DNA from: Ctenosaura bakeri
Lineage: Eukaryota; Chordata; Lepidosauria; Squamata; Iguanidae
Assembly (NCBI GenBank): GCA_948474755.1
Contig: CAOLHI010003128.1
Location: forward strand, 1 to 64,000
DNA: 64,000 nt
Reading direction: 5' to 3'
This document shows, in pieces, positions 1 to 10,430 of the stretch. The notes beneath the pieces were generated by a model. That model saw nothing but the letters and a program-made list of their open reading frames with translations. It did not search any database and was not told the origin of the DNA. The position numbers were made by a program, and so were the translations under genes. The first letter of the stretch is position 1. Every line of letters starts with the position of its first letter.

Positions 1-1655
1 CCATATGTTGCAGACAAGCTTCAACGCATCCCCACGCTGGGATGGGGCCGCAATGCAGAAAAGGCCTTGGTCTCTCAGTTCCAAAACTCAAATCATTATA
101 TCATGTTGACTCCTGATAATGATGTCTGGACTTATTAAGCCCATGCATACCCCAAGAAGGATAACAAGATACCTGAAGACAGTCAAGTCACCATTTGAAG
201 TAGAATGTGTCCTGCAAATCTTTGTTAAAAAAAAAAAAAACTTTTTTAAAAATAAGTTTATGTCTAAGGTAAATGTCTTCAGCTTGACACCTCAATTTAT
301 TGGACCCAAAATTCATAGTAGCTGGTGCTCATAGCCAATGGCCAGGTTGATGAGCAATGGTATGAGATGCAGTCCAACACATCTTATGGATTCTAGGTTA
401 GAGAAGACTTCTGAAAGGTTTCTTTTTCCAAGGCCATTGAATTTCAAGGCTGTAAAGAAGAAAAAAAGATTGCCTTTTCAGTTCCTTGTATTTTCCTCTT
501 CATACTCATGAACTCAAATAATAATGAAGCCATGTTTAGCACTCATGTTGTTTCCAAAAGACTATTTTTCACTGAGATAAGAAGATGGAGGCAGAAGGAA
601 GCTTATTTCACTGAATAACTGTATCCTTCCACTGCAAATATTTAATCATAATTATATTAAGAAACATTTATAAAAAAAAAAGTTAAGCAATAAAAATTAA
701 ATGGATTGGAGAACACAAAGGGAAAAATGAACAAAAAGGATTAAGTGGAGTCATATAAAGAATAGATTATATTTAATGAAAATTTCCTCGGTGTTCAACA
801 TTTTTATTATGGTTAATAGCACCGCACTTCATTTTTGTCTGCGGTAATTGTGTATCCTTAATGAATGGCCCCTCTTATTTCCTCATTGAGCCATGACAGA
901 AATTAATAAACCCAATTCTGTAGGTTTGGGTTTAATTCCAGTGAAATCTATAAAGTGGCTACATTTTCACTTAGCAGCACACTAGAATGAAATGAGCTTT
1001 AATTTCCAAGCAACTCGAGAGGTAAATCTTACTGGTTTTGTTGTGTGTCTCTTCTTCGTTTCTTTTTTTTCTCACTCAGCAGTTGGGTCTATTTTAGCAA
1101 AAAAGGGAAGATCACAGCTAGTAAGGCAGAACTGAACTGACAGTGAGAATTGGGCAAAAAAGTACTATTACTTCCTTAGATGACTTTCTGACTGGCTTGG
1201 TCATTAAATGATTTGTGAAGACAAGCTTGTTACTTTGCAATTTGATAGAGGGGGAAGCCAATGACAGAAATCAAGACTGACAACTAGGAAATAAACTCAT
1301 CCACAGCAGTAGATAACACCACAACAGTATGCTTTAGGGCTGAGTAATTTCCCCCTCGTCTTGTTGCATTGGGTGTCAAATGTGTATCTGTGTGGTGGGC
1401 CATTTTTCATGTATTTAATACAGTACATAATTGCCTGTTAATGTTACCACTGCATGCTATAATATCTGAGCTCTAAAACAGCCAAGAGGACTTCACAAAA
1501 GTATCACAGTCAATGGGACTGCCACCCCTGGTTTAAGAATGTAATTCATCACTAAGTTTCTTTTTGGAGGAAATAATGGGTAATTTTTGGCAATGTTCTT
1601 CCTGTTGTAAAAATGTCTTCAAAAACCATACACTTTTCACAGTCTGTTCTGATCT
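1..1655. other. Unique AT-rich sequence, no gene seen
   Basis: No coding region is supported; the only open frame is short and lysine/phenylalanine-rich from an A/T run. Positions 335-400 carry words (tgatgagcaatggtatgagatgc followed by agtccaacaca) resembling the arm of a common reptilian hairpin MITE, badly decayed. A non-repetitive, enhancer-like stretch within it is listed separately. Confidence 0.5.
770..1075. promoter_or_regulatory. Possible conserved non-coding element
   Basis: This stretch has no recognisable repeat, no simple sequence and a mixed composition with homeodomain-like AT words (TTAATGAAT, ATTAATAAAC, TTTAATTCC). That style is typical of vertebrate conserved non-coding sequence. 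The call rests only on appearance; no alignment was available. Confidence 0.25.
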
Positions 1656-1827
1656 GGGAACATTCCCGCACAACACGCTTATAGTGCGATGATTCCACTT
1701 TCAACCTCCTGTGGAATCCTGGGGTTTGCCGTTCCGGCTGGCCCCTCCTGAAACTGCAAACCCCAGGATTCCACAGGAGGTTGAAAGTGGAATCATCGCG
1801 CTATAAGAGTGTCGTGCAGAAGTGGCC
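1656..1827. mobile_element. Palindromic MITE, short subfamily
   Basis: Two arms of about 80 bp are near-perfect reverse complements: the left arm contains CTTTCAACCTCCTGTGGAAT and the right arm its inverse. The centre is a short GC-rich spacer. The ends resemble the GGCCATTTCCGCAC terminus found at about 17 places in this window. It is non-coding, so it would need a transposase supplied in trans; the open frame over it on the minus strand is a by-product. Confidence 0.9.
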
Positions 1828-1833
1828 TGAGAC

Positions 1834-1960
1834 TTGTTCTGCACAGAATTTGCTTGTGGTTGCTTATCACAGAAAATTGTATTTTCTGTGCAGCAAATAA
1901 TAATTCTACACAGAAACATTACTTTCTGTGCACAAAATGCTGTTTTCTATGCAAATGACC
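1834..1960. repeat. Degenerate TTTTCTGTGCA-type dispersed repeat
   Basis: The phrases GAAAATTGTATTTTCTGTGC, ACTTTCTGTGCA and GTTTTCTATGCA recur at 25-35 bp spacing. The same vocabulary reappears at 39290-39640, 40590-40800 and 63345-63430. It looks like an internally periodic, decayed interspersed repeat of unknown class. Confidence 0.45.
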
Positions 1961-2028
1961 CACCTGGCCAAGAAAACCCCATAATAGGTTCACCTTGGGG
2001 TCACCACAAATTAGAAATGATTTGAGAG
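1961..2028 (+). mobile_element. tRNA-SINE 3' fragment
   Basis: The text from TGGCCAAGAAAACCCCATAA through a decayed copy of the squamate SINE tail (ggtcaccacaa, agaaatgattt) matches the 3' half of the tRNA-derived SINE seen complete elsewhere here. The tRNA-like head is missing. It starts immediately downstream of the degenerate repeat. Confidence 0.7.
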
Positions 2029-2029
2029 G

Positions 2030-3353
2030 ATGCAACAGCAGCAATACGCTAATTCAACAATTGACTCTAAGGATCCTCTGTAGATAGAAGAAACCCATAG
2101 GATTCTAGCCATGTACATTCTTGGATGGTGCATAGCTATTTATTAAAGCCTTCAATGGGCAATTTTCTTCACTGGAATTGGAGAAGCAATCACTGTACAT
2201 TTGTCATTGCAAAATGGGACAGTAAGTAAGAACATTGGCAGATACACAATTGGTTGCACAGTTGGTGTCCATCAGAAGGCAGACATAGTGCAATCCATGT
2301 AATTTCACAAGCGTAAATTTGCATTATGTAAGTGGGATGTACGATTTTGGCCAGATTATGGAACCTAAGGTAAAAGATTTATGATTTTTTATTCCATTCT
2401 GCGATAGTGTTTTTGAGGCTGTGGTTCAACAGGCATTTTAACAGACAAACAGCTAGTGTAATATTTGCATCACAATTCAAAACTAAAGTCAAATTCAAGG
2501 AAAATAGAATATCTTAATAATAAGGGGGTGGGGAAGTAATTTGCGTCACATTAACCTCTCTCAGAACACCAGCAATTAACTATTAACTAACTTCAGGCCT
2601 GGGGCCCAGTTATTATTTAGATTGTGAATAAGGCCTTCAAGCAAGTTTTTATAATTTTAATAGCACTCAATTAATTTAATATTAATATTTAATATTCTAG
2701 ATGTTCCTCACTGGATTTAAGCTTTTTAACCTCTCTGCCTTTTTTTTTTAAAAAAAATTTCATGTGATAGCTATCTCAGCTAGAATAGTTGTTAATATTT
2801 TAATAACATTAAAGTAGTGTGGTCTCTAGGACTGTACAGTTCACTGGCTACACTAGCAACAACATCTTATTCTAGAAGTTTTGCCCAACATTAGGGTCAA
2901 CATTGCCCCCAAAAGCTATCTGAGTAAATGTATACGTTCCATATGCTCTGGAAGCATATTCCGGTATCCCTAAAACTAAGAAAGACTATCCTTTTCTAGC
3001 ATGGAAAACTGACATAAGAAGTCACACTTGACTTTTATTTTCAAGGCCCATGTGAGAACTGCTGTAGGTCTGTTTTCTGTCATGGAAGAGGTTTTCTGTT
3101 CTGTTCTGTCATGGAAGAGGGGCTACCACATTGACATTCCCTTCTTTACGTCTCAACAATATAGGACAAAAACCAAGGATCCATTAGTACTATGCCACAA
3201 AGGCTGCAGTAGTATGGCTTGAGAGGGCTGAGAAACTCATTTAATTCATTGTTCAATAGGAACTTACTGAAAAGAACTTCTTCCTGAATCTAATGAAAAG
3301 AACTTGAACTTAAAAAAAAAAAAAAAAGAATGTGGGGGAAAAACAGGAAACTA
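2030..3353. other. Unique AT-rich sequence, no gene seen
   Basis: No coding or RNA gene is supported. There is an AT-only patch near 2655-2700, a T/A homopolymer junction at 2741-2758, a short direct duplication of CTGTCATGGAAGAGG at about 3077 and 3106, and an A run at 3312-3326. Confidence 0.5.
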
Positions 3354-3495
3354 AGGTCATTTCTGCCCTGCGCTGTTCTAGTGCTATTATTCCACTTTCA
3401 ACATCCTATGGAATCCTGGGATTTGCAGTTTAGGGAGGGGCCTTTAGACTTCTCAGCCAGAGAGCCCTTTGGTCTCAGTAAGCTACCTGAATGTC
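3354..3495. mobile_element. Palindromic MITE, right arm lost
   Basis: The left terminus (a variant of GGCCATTTCTGC), left arm and the central motif CAGCCAGAGAGC of the long MITE subfamily are present. The sequence departs from the family after AGTAAGCTACC, so the right arm is deleted. The left flank ends in TAA, consistent with a TAA target. Confidence 0.85.
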
Positions 3496-4122
3496 ACCAA
3501 CAGGATTCAAGGAACTCAACACCCATGCAGTGGGCTGCCACCACTGCCTTCCACCATTTGCAGACAGAGGTTTTCTCACTCTGCTTAAAGGCAGGGCCCA
3601 CCCTTTTTGCCAGTCATTAAATCTTATGTGGCAAATCCATGTGGTTCTGAAAAACATTGCTTCCAAGCCTGACTCCACCAGTCAATGTGATGCAAAAGGA
3701 GACTCTTTCCAGTTCATTCTCCCTGCACGTAAATGACACCATAAACAGTGCACACCTATCCCATTTGTCCAACTGTGGCATAAACACAGATTTCAAACAT
3801 TGCTGGGAGTTAAAACTCCTTCACAACATACCTTCTAGCCCTTTGAATAAAAGGGGTATTTTGCCTGAGGCTCATCCCACATCTTTCCCAGGCAACAGAA
3901 GACTCTTAGGTAAAATGGAAAAGTGAACCACCCTTAATATCCCTCCCCCTTTCAAGCTGAGAGAATACAATTTTACAGCCAAGCAGGGAACCTTTGATTG
4001 TTCTAGAAACCACACCTATGGAAAGAAGGTGTGCATGCATGCAGCTGGAGGAGTGGAGAGAGAAAGGAGCTTGAGGGTATGTGCTCAGAAATGCATCTGA
4101 GCATCTACCACCTCCAATCTAT
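3496..4122. other. No gene seen
   Basis: Mixed-composition sequence with several short overlapping frames on both strands but no recognisable domain, codon bias or repeat. I see nothing that supports a gene. Confidence 0.45.
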
Positions 4123-4324
4123 GGCCATTTCCGCACTACACTCTTAGAGCATGATTATTCCACTTCCAACATCCTATGGAATCCTGGGGTTTGCAATTTA
4201 GGGAGGAGCCTTTAGAATTCTCAACCGGAGAGCTCTTTGGCTTCAGCCAACTACAAACTCCAGAAATCCACAGGAGGTTGAAAGTGGAATAATAGCACTA
4301 TAACAGTATAGAGAGGAAAGGCCC
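4123..4324. mobile_element. Palindromic MITE, long subfamily
   Basis: The left terminus GGCCATTTCCGCACTACAC and a right terminus ending in GAAAGGCCC enclose arms of about 85 bp in inverse orientation around a centre with CCGGAGAGCTCTTTGG. It is non-coding and moderately diverged between arms. Confidence 0.9.
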
Positions 4325-4535
4325 TTAGAAAAAATAAATGTAAAGATTAACCATAGCCCAAAGGCAAGGACTAGCATTCGCACCAAAGGCAATCTCCAGA
4401 ATAAAATATAGATGCAGCCAAATTAAGAAGACAGATTTATTTTACAAGGAATGAGGGACATGGATATAACTCTTTGGGGAAAATATAGTATAACAGGATA
4501 AAACAACAGAAGTATTGCTAAACTATTTGTACCAA

Positions 4536-4738
4536 ATTGTTGTCGTTGTTGGGTGCATTCAAGTTGTTTCTGACTTAAGACGACCCTAAGGCAAACCTCT
4601 CACAGACTTTTCTGGGGCTGAGAGTATGTGACATGCCAAGTTCATCCAATGGGTGTCCATGGTCAAGCAGAGAATTGAACCCTTGTTTCCACGGTTGCAA
4701 TCCAACATTCAAACCACTACACCGTGCTGGTTCTTGCA
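4536..4738 (-). mobile_element. tRNA-derived SINE (squamate type)
   Basis: On the minus strand the element begins with a tRNA-like head containing a B-box-like GGGTTCAATTCTC equivalent and ends in the tail whose complement on the plus strand reads TCAAGTTGTTTCTGACTTA, followed by a GTT-rich end. The segment between tail and head that contains TTGCCAAGAA in the complete form is missing, which marks a short subfamily shared by most copies in this window. Confidence 0.85.
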
Positions 4739-5194
4739 CACCAAAACAACCAATATGGATCAGATTAGCCAATCTGTGGGTCCAACAACCAGAACTTTCC
4801 AGCATTTGACTTCTTCTACCAGTGCTATGCATCAAAATACAAACTCAGATGAGAAACGTACCCATAGCAGTGCACCCGGTAGGTTTCCACTTTAACCTCA
4901 ATTCTCTTCAAGGAAGTTCTCATGGGAACCACACTTGATGAAGTACACCCATAAGCATTTAGGCAATTTATAAATATGGATATGGGACCAAGTGTCTTAA
5001 TAGCCCTATTAATTTTAATGGACATAAGGAGGGTGAAACAGAAAAACATCTCATGACTTTTAAACAAGGGCTTTTGTGATGCTCGGTTGAATTTGATATG
5101 AGATTCAGTGAACTTTATTAGCCTTGTCAAGATGGACAACATCCTTGAGTGTTGCTTGATTCTTCAGCATGTAAACTCGATTCCACTTGTTGCC
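4739..5194. other. No gene seen
   Basis: Unique sequence with short frames only. No repeat family or RNA gene recognised. Confidence 0.4.
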
Positions 5195-5855
5195 TTCAGT
5201 TAAAGTAGACCCAACTGAATCAAAGGCCCTTTTCGCATTAAGGCTTCTAGCGCAAGCGGGGGAGGGCAGCTCGCACAAGAAGCCTTCTCCGGGAGGCTGC
5301 CGTTTCCCCCCTCCTTCCTTCCGCAGGCGAAGGAACGAGCGGGGAAGCGGCAGCCTCGTGGAGGTGGCGGCGGCTCAAGCGTCCGCCCCCCTCGCGAAGC
5401 AGGAGGCTGTCGCGTCCGCTCCCTCTCGCGAAGCAGGAGGTGTCACGTCTGTCCCCCCGCGCGCGCGCGAAGCAGGAGGTGTCGCGTCCGTTGCGCTAGC
5501 TCTCCACCCCGCCCCTTCTTTCCGCAGGGGCGGAGGGAAGGAAGCACGACCCAACAGCGTCCCCGATGCTCCGCACAGGAGGTAAGTGCGTGTGGGCGCC
5601 GGGAGCGCTGCGCGAGCGCGGGTGATTTTCGCTTTGAGGTGAAAATCAAAAAATATGCGCTCGCGCAGCGTCAGCCCCGTGAGAGCGGCGGAAGTGGGAG
5701 TGCGTCGTGCAGAGCGACGCTCCCACTCCCGCAAGGCTCACGGGGCTGTTGCGCGACAGAAAGCCTGTGCGAAAAGGGCTAAAGAGATTTACCATATATT
5801 GACTCACATCATTCAACAACTAGGCCAGTGTGCTTATTCTAACTTGGACTAACCT
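5195..5855. mobile_element. Old repeat split by a GC-rich element
   Basis: Left flank (AAAGTAGACCCAACTGAATC) and right flank (gatttaccatatattgactca then cattcaacaactaggccag) are the two halves of an interspersed repeat whose other decayed copies lie near 9075, 12250 and 19105. The two halves are separated exactly by the TIR-bounded element 5225-5779, which independently supports that element's borders. Confidence 0.55.
5225..5779 (+). mobile_element. GC-rich TIR element A (CpG-rich, donor-site bearing)
   Basis: The termini are inverted copies, GGCCCTTTTCGCA on the left and TGCGAAAAGGGC on the right, 555 bp apart. The interior is very GC- and CpG-rich against an AT-rich background. It holds a threefold direct repeat of GCGAAGCAGGAGG(C/T)GTC (about 5395-5485), a hairpin of CGCTGCGCGAGCG with its inverse around 5607-5669, and further inverted pairs at 5690-5745. 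A splice-donor-like GAG|GTAAGT lies with GT at 5582. The open frame 5187-5585 ends at this point but has low-complexity composition. No transposase is present. Assignment to a PIF/Harbinger-like family is inferred from termini shared with the MITEs. Confidence 0.8.
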
Positions 5856-5859
5856 ATAG

Positions 5860-6069
5860 GACCATTTCCACACTATGCTGTTATAGAGCTATTATTCCAT
5901 TATTCCACTTTCAACATCCTAAGGCATCCTGGGGTTTGCAGTTTAGGGAGGGGCCTTTAGACTTCTCAGCCAGAGAGCTCTTGGGCCCCAGTAAACTACA
6001 AACCCCAGAATTCCACAGGATGTTGAAAGTAGAATAATAGCACTATAACAGCATAGTGCAGAAATGGCC
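5860..6069. mobile_element. Palindromic MITE with TAG target duplication
   Basis: Complete long-subfamily copy: arms around CTTTCAACATCCTAAGGCAT on the left and the inverse on the right, with the centre CAGCCAGAGAGCTCTTGGG. TAG occurs directly before the left end and directly after GGCC on the right, consistent with a 3-bp target duplication. A small internal duplication of ATTATTCC is present in the left arm. Confidence 0.9.
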
Positions 6070-6285
6070 TAGAATTCAGAAAATAAAATCCACTGCTAAA
6101 CAGCATTATCACCTGATTAGCATCAGTGTTTCCTCCACTATTTAAGGTTAGGGATTGGAAACTACGCAGAGGTTATGGCTATTTTCCCTCCCTGCATCCA
6201 TCTAGTAAGTCACACCAGCATATCTTGGAATGTCTAAAGTGATACAACACTTGCCACCACCTTTTTGGTTAAGTTTCTTTCTCCC

Positions 6286-7262
6286 CCCCCCTTTTTTTTT
6301 TTTTTGAATGTTTTATTAAAATATCAGGTCTGAATATATAAAACAATACATAAGGAAATATATAACACTAAAAAAAAATAACAGTAACAAAAGAACACTA
6401 ACACTTACCAAAAAAATAGCCTATTCTAGAGAAACAAAGGACAAAACTAAAATAACAAGAAGCCGGCTGGAAAGGTACATACATGACTTCAGCCATTTCT
6501 GCTTCTTACAGGTTCCTGTTGTGGTCCCGGTGTCATCCCTGCAGGGATGGGAGCGTGATGTGAATGTTCTCCTCCATACCTCGCCAGCTCCCTGCAGAAA
6601 GGAGCACAAAAAACACACACCTTTCTTAGGCAGTGCAGCTGGTCTCTTTCCTGTTCTATGCCGGGGGGAAAGCATGTGATCCTACTTCCATCCCTTCCAC
6701 ATGGCTTGTGGTGATGGGTATATCACAGGTGCTTAGCGGATTTTTTCTGTTAAGCAAATATCCCATGATCACGATGAGTGGGACTTTCTGGCAGCAGGAC
6801 TGTGATGACATCATGTGAAAGCATGACTTGCGGACCACTGCCAACGTATCCCATTGCACGACGACAACACCATGTGGAATTGGCCTTCCAGACCCCAAGC
6901 TGATAGTTAAAAGATACACTAGTAACTATACTTCTTTAACGTTATAAAATTACATAAATACTTCTGTTATTGTGAGTGCAAGCTACTAATAATCAAAATC
7001 CAAAAACAAAATGCCCCCAGTGATCTCTTAAGTAGACAATCAACATACCCAATATTTTTTAAAATCTATACAACAATCTTTCTTTAATTAAAAAAAAAAA
7101 GGCAATTTGTCCATTTCTGCCAAATAAAGCAATTTCATCTTCTGGTCTTTTTGAGGTGGAATTGTTGGATCTTTCCACCTCTGAGCAAAAAGTAGTCTGG
7201 CAGCTGTAACTATATACTGCATAATTCTTCCAAACTTCTTATCTATCCAATCGTCTGTTAGT
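6286..7262 (-). mobile_element. L1 LINE 3' end (ORF2 C-terminus plus 3' UTR)
   Basis: Reading the minus strand from 7262, one frame gives DDWIDKKFGRIMQYIV, then TAARLLFAQRWKD and LLYLAEMDKL, which matches the C-terminal region of L1 ORF2 proteins. The frame then breaks and a longer untranslated part follows. The plus-strand T run at 6291-6305 is where a minus-strand poly(A) tail would lie. The element is 5'-truncated or interrupted at 7263, where a MITE begins. It is inactive. Confidence 0.8.
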
Positions 7263-7266
7263 CTCA

Positions 7267-7412
7267 GGGCGTTTCTGCACTACACTGTTATAGTGCTATT
7301 ATTCCACTTTCACCCTCCTATGGAATCCTGGGGTTTGCAGTTTAGGGAGAGGCCTTCAGAATTCCCAGTCAGACAACTCTTTGGCCTCCATAAACTACAA
7401 ACCCCAGAATTC
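7267..7412. mobile_element. Palindromic MITE, right arm truncated
   Basis: Left terminus GCGTTTCTGCACTACACTG, left arm and centre are present. The right arm is followed only to CCAGAATTCCACA and then stops. It abuts the L1 fragment, so it may have inserted into a longer L1 copy. Confidence 0.85.
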
Positions 7413-8575
7413 CACAATATTGATACAGGGCTTGGAGTTGCCTAGTGCTAGTGCAATATTTCTCTGCTTGCTGATATTTGTGCTGTGTTGAGGAGATGCT
7501 GGATTACAACCAGTCCTAAAACCATGGAGACCCAGAGAATAGCCTGAATATTCAGTCTATTTGTTCATAAGAAAGGAAAGTTGACCCTCTACAGAGCATC
7601 ATCATCAGGAAATGATAGGACACTTCCAGTATTTTCCCCAGGAATTGAAATTCAGTGCACATGTTAATTCTCAGGTGTGTGGAGGATGAGGTGTGAGAAC
7701 CTTCACTCACAGAGAAGATGGACTCAGGCTGCCTGGCACCACAGCTTAAAAAAAAAATCAGAAAAGAAAAATATATTTCACAATCTAGACCGTTTCTTTA
7801 GATTTAACTTACCTTTTAATTAAAGTAACTTCCTTCTAGTTTGCTCAGTGTAATCTTGCACAACTCACTTAATGAACTTCCTGAGTGCTGTGTTTTCAAT
7901 TTCAGTTGTTTCTCATGAAGCGGATAGTGCTGCTTCTTCTCTTGATGTACAGTTCAATCCAGGGCACATCTACACCGAAGTAAACCCCATCAACTTCAGT
8001 GGGATTCATACCCAGAAAAATACATAGGATTCCAGCTATAATGACTTATCAATTCACTCACAACATCAAGCAGAAGGGGGGGGTCTTTGAGAACACAGGA
8101 TTATATGGTCATAAAAAAAGAAAAATAACATCTGGAGTTGCATGTGAAAATATGCAAAGATGTGATCTTGCTGTGGTCACTCGAGGAAACACAGTACTAG
8201 CATTGGGTTAAAAGGATTTATTTTTTTTCTCAGTTAGGAAATAGTAAGGCTTTCATGATCTGAGAGACTAATTTCAGTGGAGAACTGGGTGGACAGAGAG
8301 ATTTGCTTGATGCTGGCCTAATCAGCCACTCTGAGCTATTAAGGAACAGTACAATATTAAATACACTGTTGGAAAAGGAGATGTCAGTTATGACATTGTT
8401 TCTAGCTGGCTGTGCGTCTCTACCCTCTGTGGCAAGTGGGGGGGGGCAATGACTTAAGGCATGCAAGATTTTCTTTGTTTATTAACAGAATCCCAAGATC
8501 CACCATTTGGAACCTGGAAAAAAAGTATATGAAGAATTTAAGAACTGTGAAACAGGAATTTCTCCTGAAGACTAA
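7413..8575. other. No gene seen; one decayed repeat
   Basis: Mostly unique. Positions 7955-8035 (gtaaaccccatcaacttcagtggg, then ataggattccagc) resemble a widespread decayed reptilian interspersed repeat. Other short homopolymers occur at 8075 and 8221. No coding evidence. Confidence 0.4.
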
Positions 8576-9018
8576 GGCCTTTTCCGCATTTTATTTTTAA
8601 AACAGAACAGCGCATCCTCCAGCGAGGACGTTTGCACTTGGGGGCGAACTGGGTCCGGACTACTTAATGTATGTCCGGACTTCAGCCCGCTCCGGAACAC
8701 CCAGAACTGGTGGTTCGCCGTGCTATTGAAAGACCAATTAAAAGAGGACTTTCAATAGCCTGGCGCGCCCCAGTCTGTCGCTGCGCTAAGCGTAGATGTG
8801 CAGGCTTGCGCCAGTGTGAGGCTGCAGATCTTCTGGGGGCGGGCTTCCAGCTGGCAAGCTTCTCCAGTTGGTGGAGCCTCCACCAACCAGAAGCCTCCAT
8901 TTTCGTCTCCGGAGAGTGTGTAGTGTGGGCACGCACTGCTCTGGATCGGCGTGGATTGTCAGGGGGAGCGTGTGAGTAACGGACTGCCCCATTTCCCCCT
9001 CAAAGTGCAAAAAAGCCC
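8576..9018 (+). mobile_element. GC-rich TIR element B with TAA duplication
   Basis: Termini GGCCTTTTCCGCA and TGCAAAAAAGCCC are inverted, and TAA occurs at both flanks (8573-8575 and 9019-9021). The interior is GC-rich with two hairpins: GCTATTGAAAG with its inverse (8731-8760) and GTTGGTGGAG with CTCCACCAAC (8866-8887). The block 8823-8915 is shared with element D (34378-34484), which shows a common interior. A GTGAGT lies at 8972. No protein is supported. Confidence 0.85.
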
Positions 9019-9021
9019 TAA

Positions 9022-9914
9022 GTGAAATTTATAGACCTTCCCCACCTCTGGACACATAAACCTAGATACTATTAGAATTCCCAATCAGAATAAATCTATT
9101 GAGTCAGTAGGTGAATGATGAGTCAACATCTTGATTCAATGGGTCTGTTTTAGTTGGGCTCTCTGACTCATATTTGTGTCTTCAATTCAGTGATGTTTGC
9201 AGTGCTGAGTTATGGCCACAACCCCTTCTTTTTCTAAACCGGTTCCTCACCTCTAACAGCTCCATGGAAAGCAGGGACAACTTGGTCCTACTCAGGCCAG
9301 CAATAAATTTATCTATTGAATTGGGAGATTCAGATGGGTGAGAGTTTTAGTTTTGCTCCTTTCTTAATAAGAAATTTCCCGTGCCCATAAATTTCTTCAT
9401 TAGAGAAGACAGAAAGGACCTGAGTTTTTTAAAAAGTGAATATAGAGAAAGAAAATCTAACACATCCATCCATCCTTGTTTCCTTCAGCTATTCTAAAAG
9501 AATATATCCTCAATAAATGTTCTGTCCAACTAATTAAGTATGAAGTCTCTCTGTCTCCATGAGTTAATCCTGCATATTTCAATTATACTTTTGTGAAAGT
9601 CCTTACATTTAATTGCATTTATGGCATTGCTTTCTCTCCTCTCTCCTGCAGCCCCTTCCAAGCCTTAATGATTGCCTCACTTGCCTCCTTTTATATGTGG
9701 GTGACACGGAGGCAAGTAACCTGCTGAGGCAGCAGTAGGAAAAGGCTTTTCATAGGGTCTCTGAATTTAATTCTAGTGCCATCAAGGTAACATGTGTATG
9801 AGTCATTTGACATGCCTTGGTCCAGGCTGTATCCATTTGGGGTTGGAATGAAGGAGAAAATTTATTTTTCCCCAATTATCATTTCTTTTTCAAGCAACAA
9901 CAAAATCCAAAACC
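9022..9914. other. No gene seen; decayed repeat near 9075-9170
   Basis: The words CTATTGAGTCAGTAGG and TTCAATGGGTCTG with TAGTTGGGCTC place 9075-9170 in the same old interspersed repeat that element A interrupts. The rest is unique with no coding evidence. Confidence 0.4.
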
Positions 9915-10012
9915 CACAAAATAGTGGTACCTTTATTGGTTAAGCAGAATGTACAAGATATGTTATGCAGGCTTTCAAAGCTTCACTGGCTTCTTTGTCA
10001 GGCAAAGAGGAT
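9915..10012 (-). mobile_element. Short retroelement 3' end with hammerhead-like core
   Basis: On the minus strand the sequence runs CTGACAA, a 5-nt arm GAAGC, loop CAGTGAA, arm GCTTT, then GAAA (9971-10003), and ends in a conserved tail complementary to TAGTGGTACCTTTATTGG. The order CUGANGA / stem II / GAAA is that of a hammerhead ribozyme core, with G of the GA pair changed to A, so it should be inactive. Such motifs are known at Penelope-like element ends; assignment here is inference. A second, inverted copy lies at 10325-10430. Confidence 0.5.
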
Positions 10013-10324
10013 AAAAATCATACAGAAGAAGCAAAGTGATGATGTTTGAATGACAATGATGTCAAAAATCACGTAAGAGAAGAAAAGCAACAATGACTGC
10101 AATGGAAAAGTAACTTGCTAATGCTACTTAATGTTAATGTTAGTTGCTAGTGGAGTGGAAATTGTATTACTTGTTTTTTATTTTCCTTTGTCCCTACTCC
10201 CTACATGGCCAAAAAGAGGAGTGGCCTTTGCATGCATCGAGATCCAGTATCTTAACTGACAACAGAAGTTGAGCAAAATCTAAGCCTGTCACTCTAACAT
10301 TGTCACTTATCTTCTCCTCTGTGA

Positions 10325-10430
10325 TTTTTAACATCTTTGCTTGACGGAAAAGTCAGTGAAGTTCTGAAAGCATGCCTGATGTCTTCTGTGCATTTTGGTT
10401 GGACAATAAATGTATTGCTCTTGTGAATTT
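10325..10430 (+). mobile_element. Inverted partner copy of the hammerhead-like end
   Basis: TTGACGG, an imperfect stem around the loop CAGTGAA, and GAAAGC occur at 10341-10371, followed by a tail GGTTGGACAATAAATGTATT corresponding to the tail of the 9915 copy. Orientation is opposite, leaving about 310 bp between the copies. The core is more decayed than in the first copy. Confidence 0.5.

Noticed and set aside
5187..5585. 132-codon plus-strand frame in GC-rich DNA as a gene or CpG-island promoter of a host gene
   Set aside because: It lies in a TIR-bounded element inserted in an older repeat, has low-complexity Ala/Pro/Arg composition and no start context or domain.
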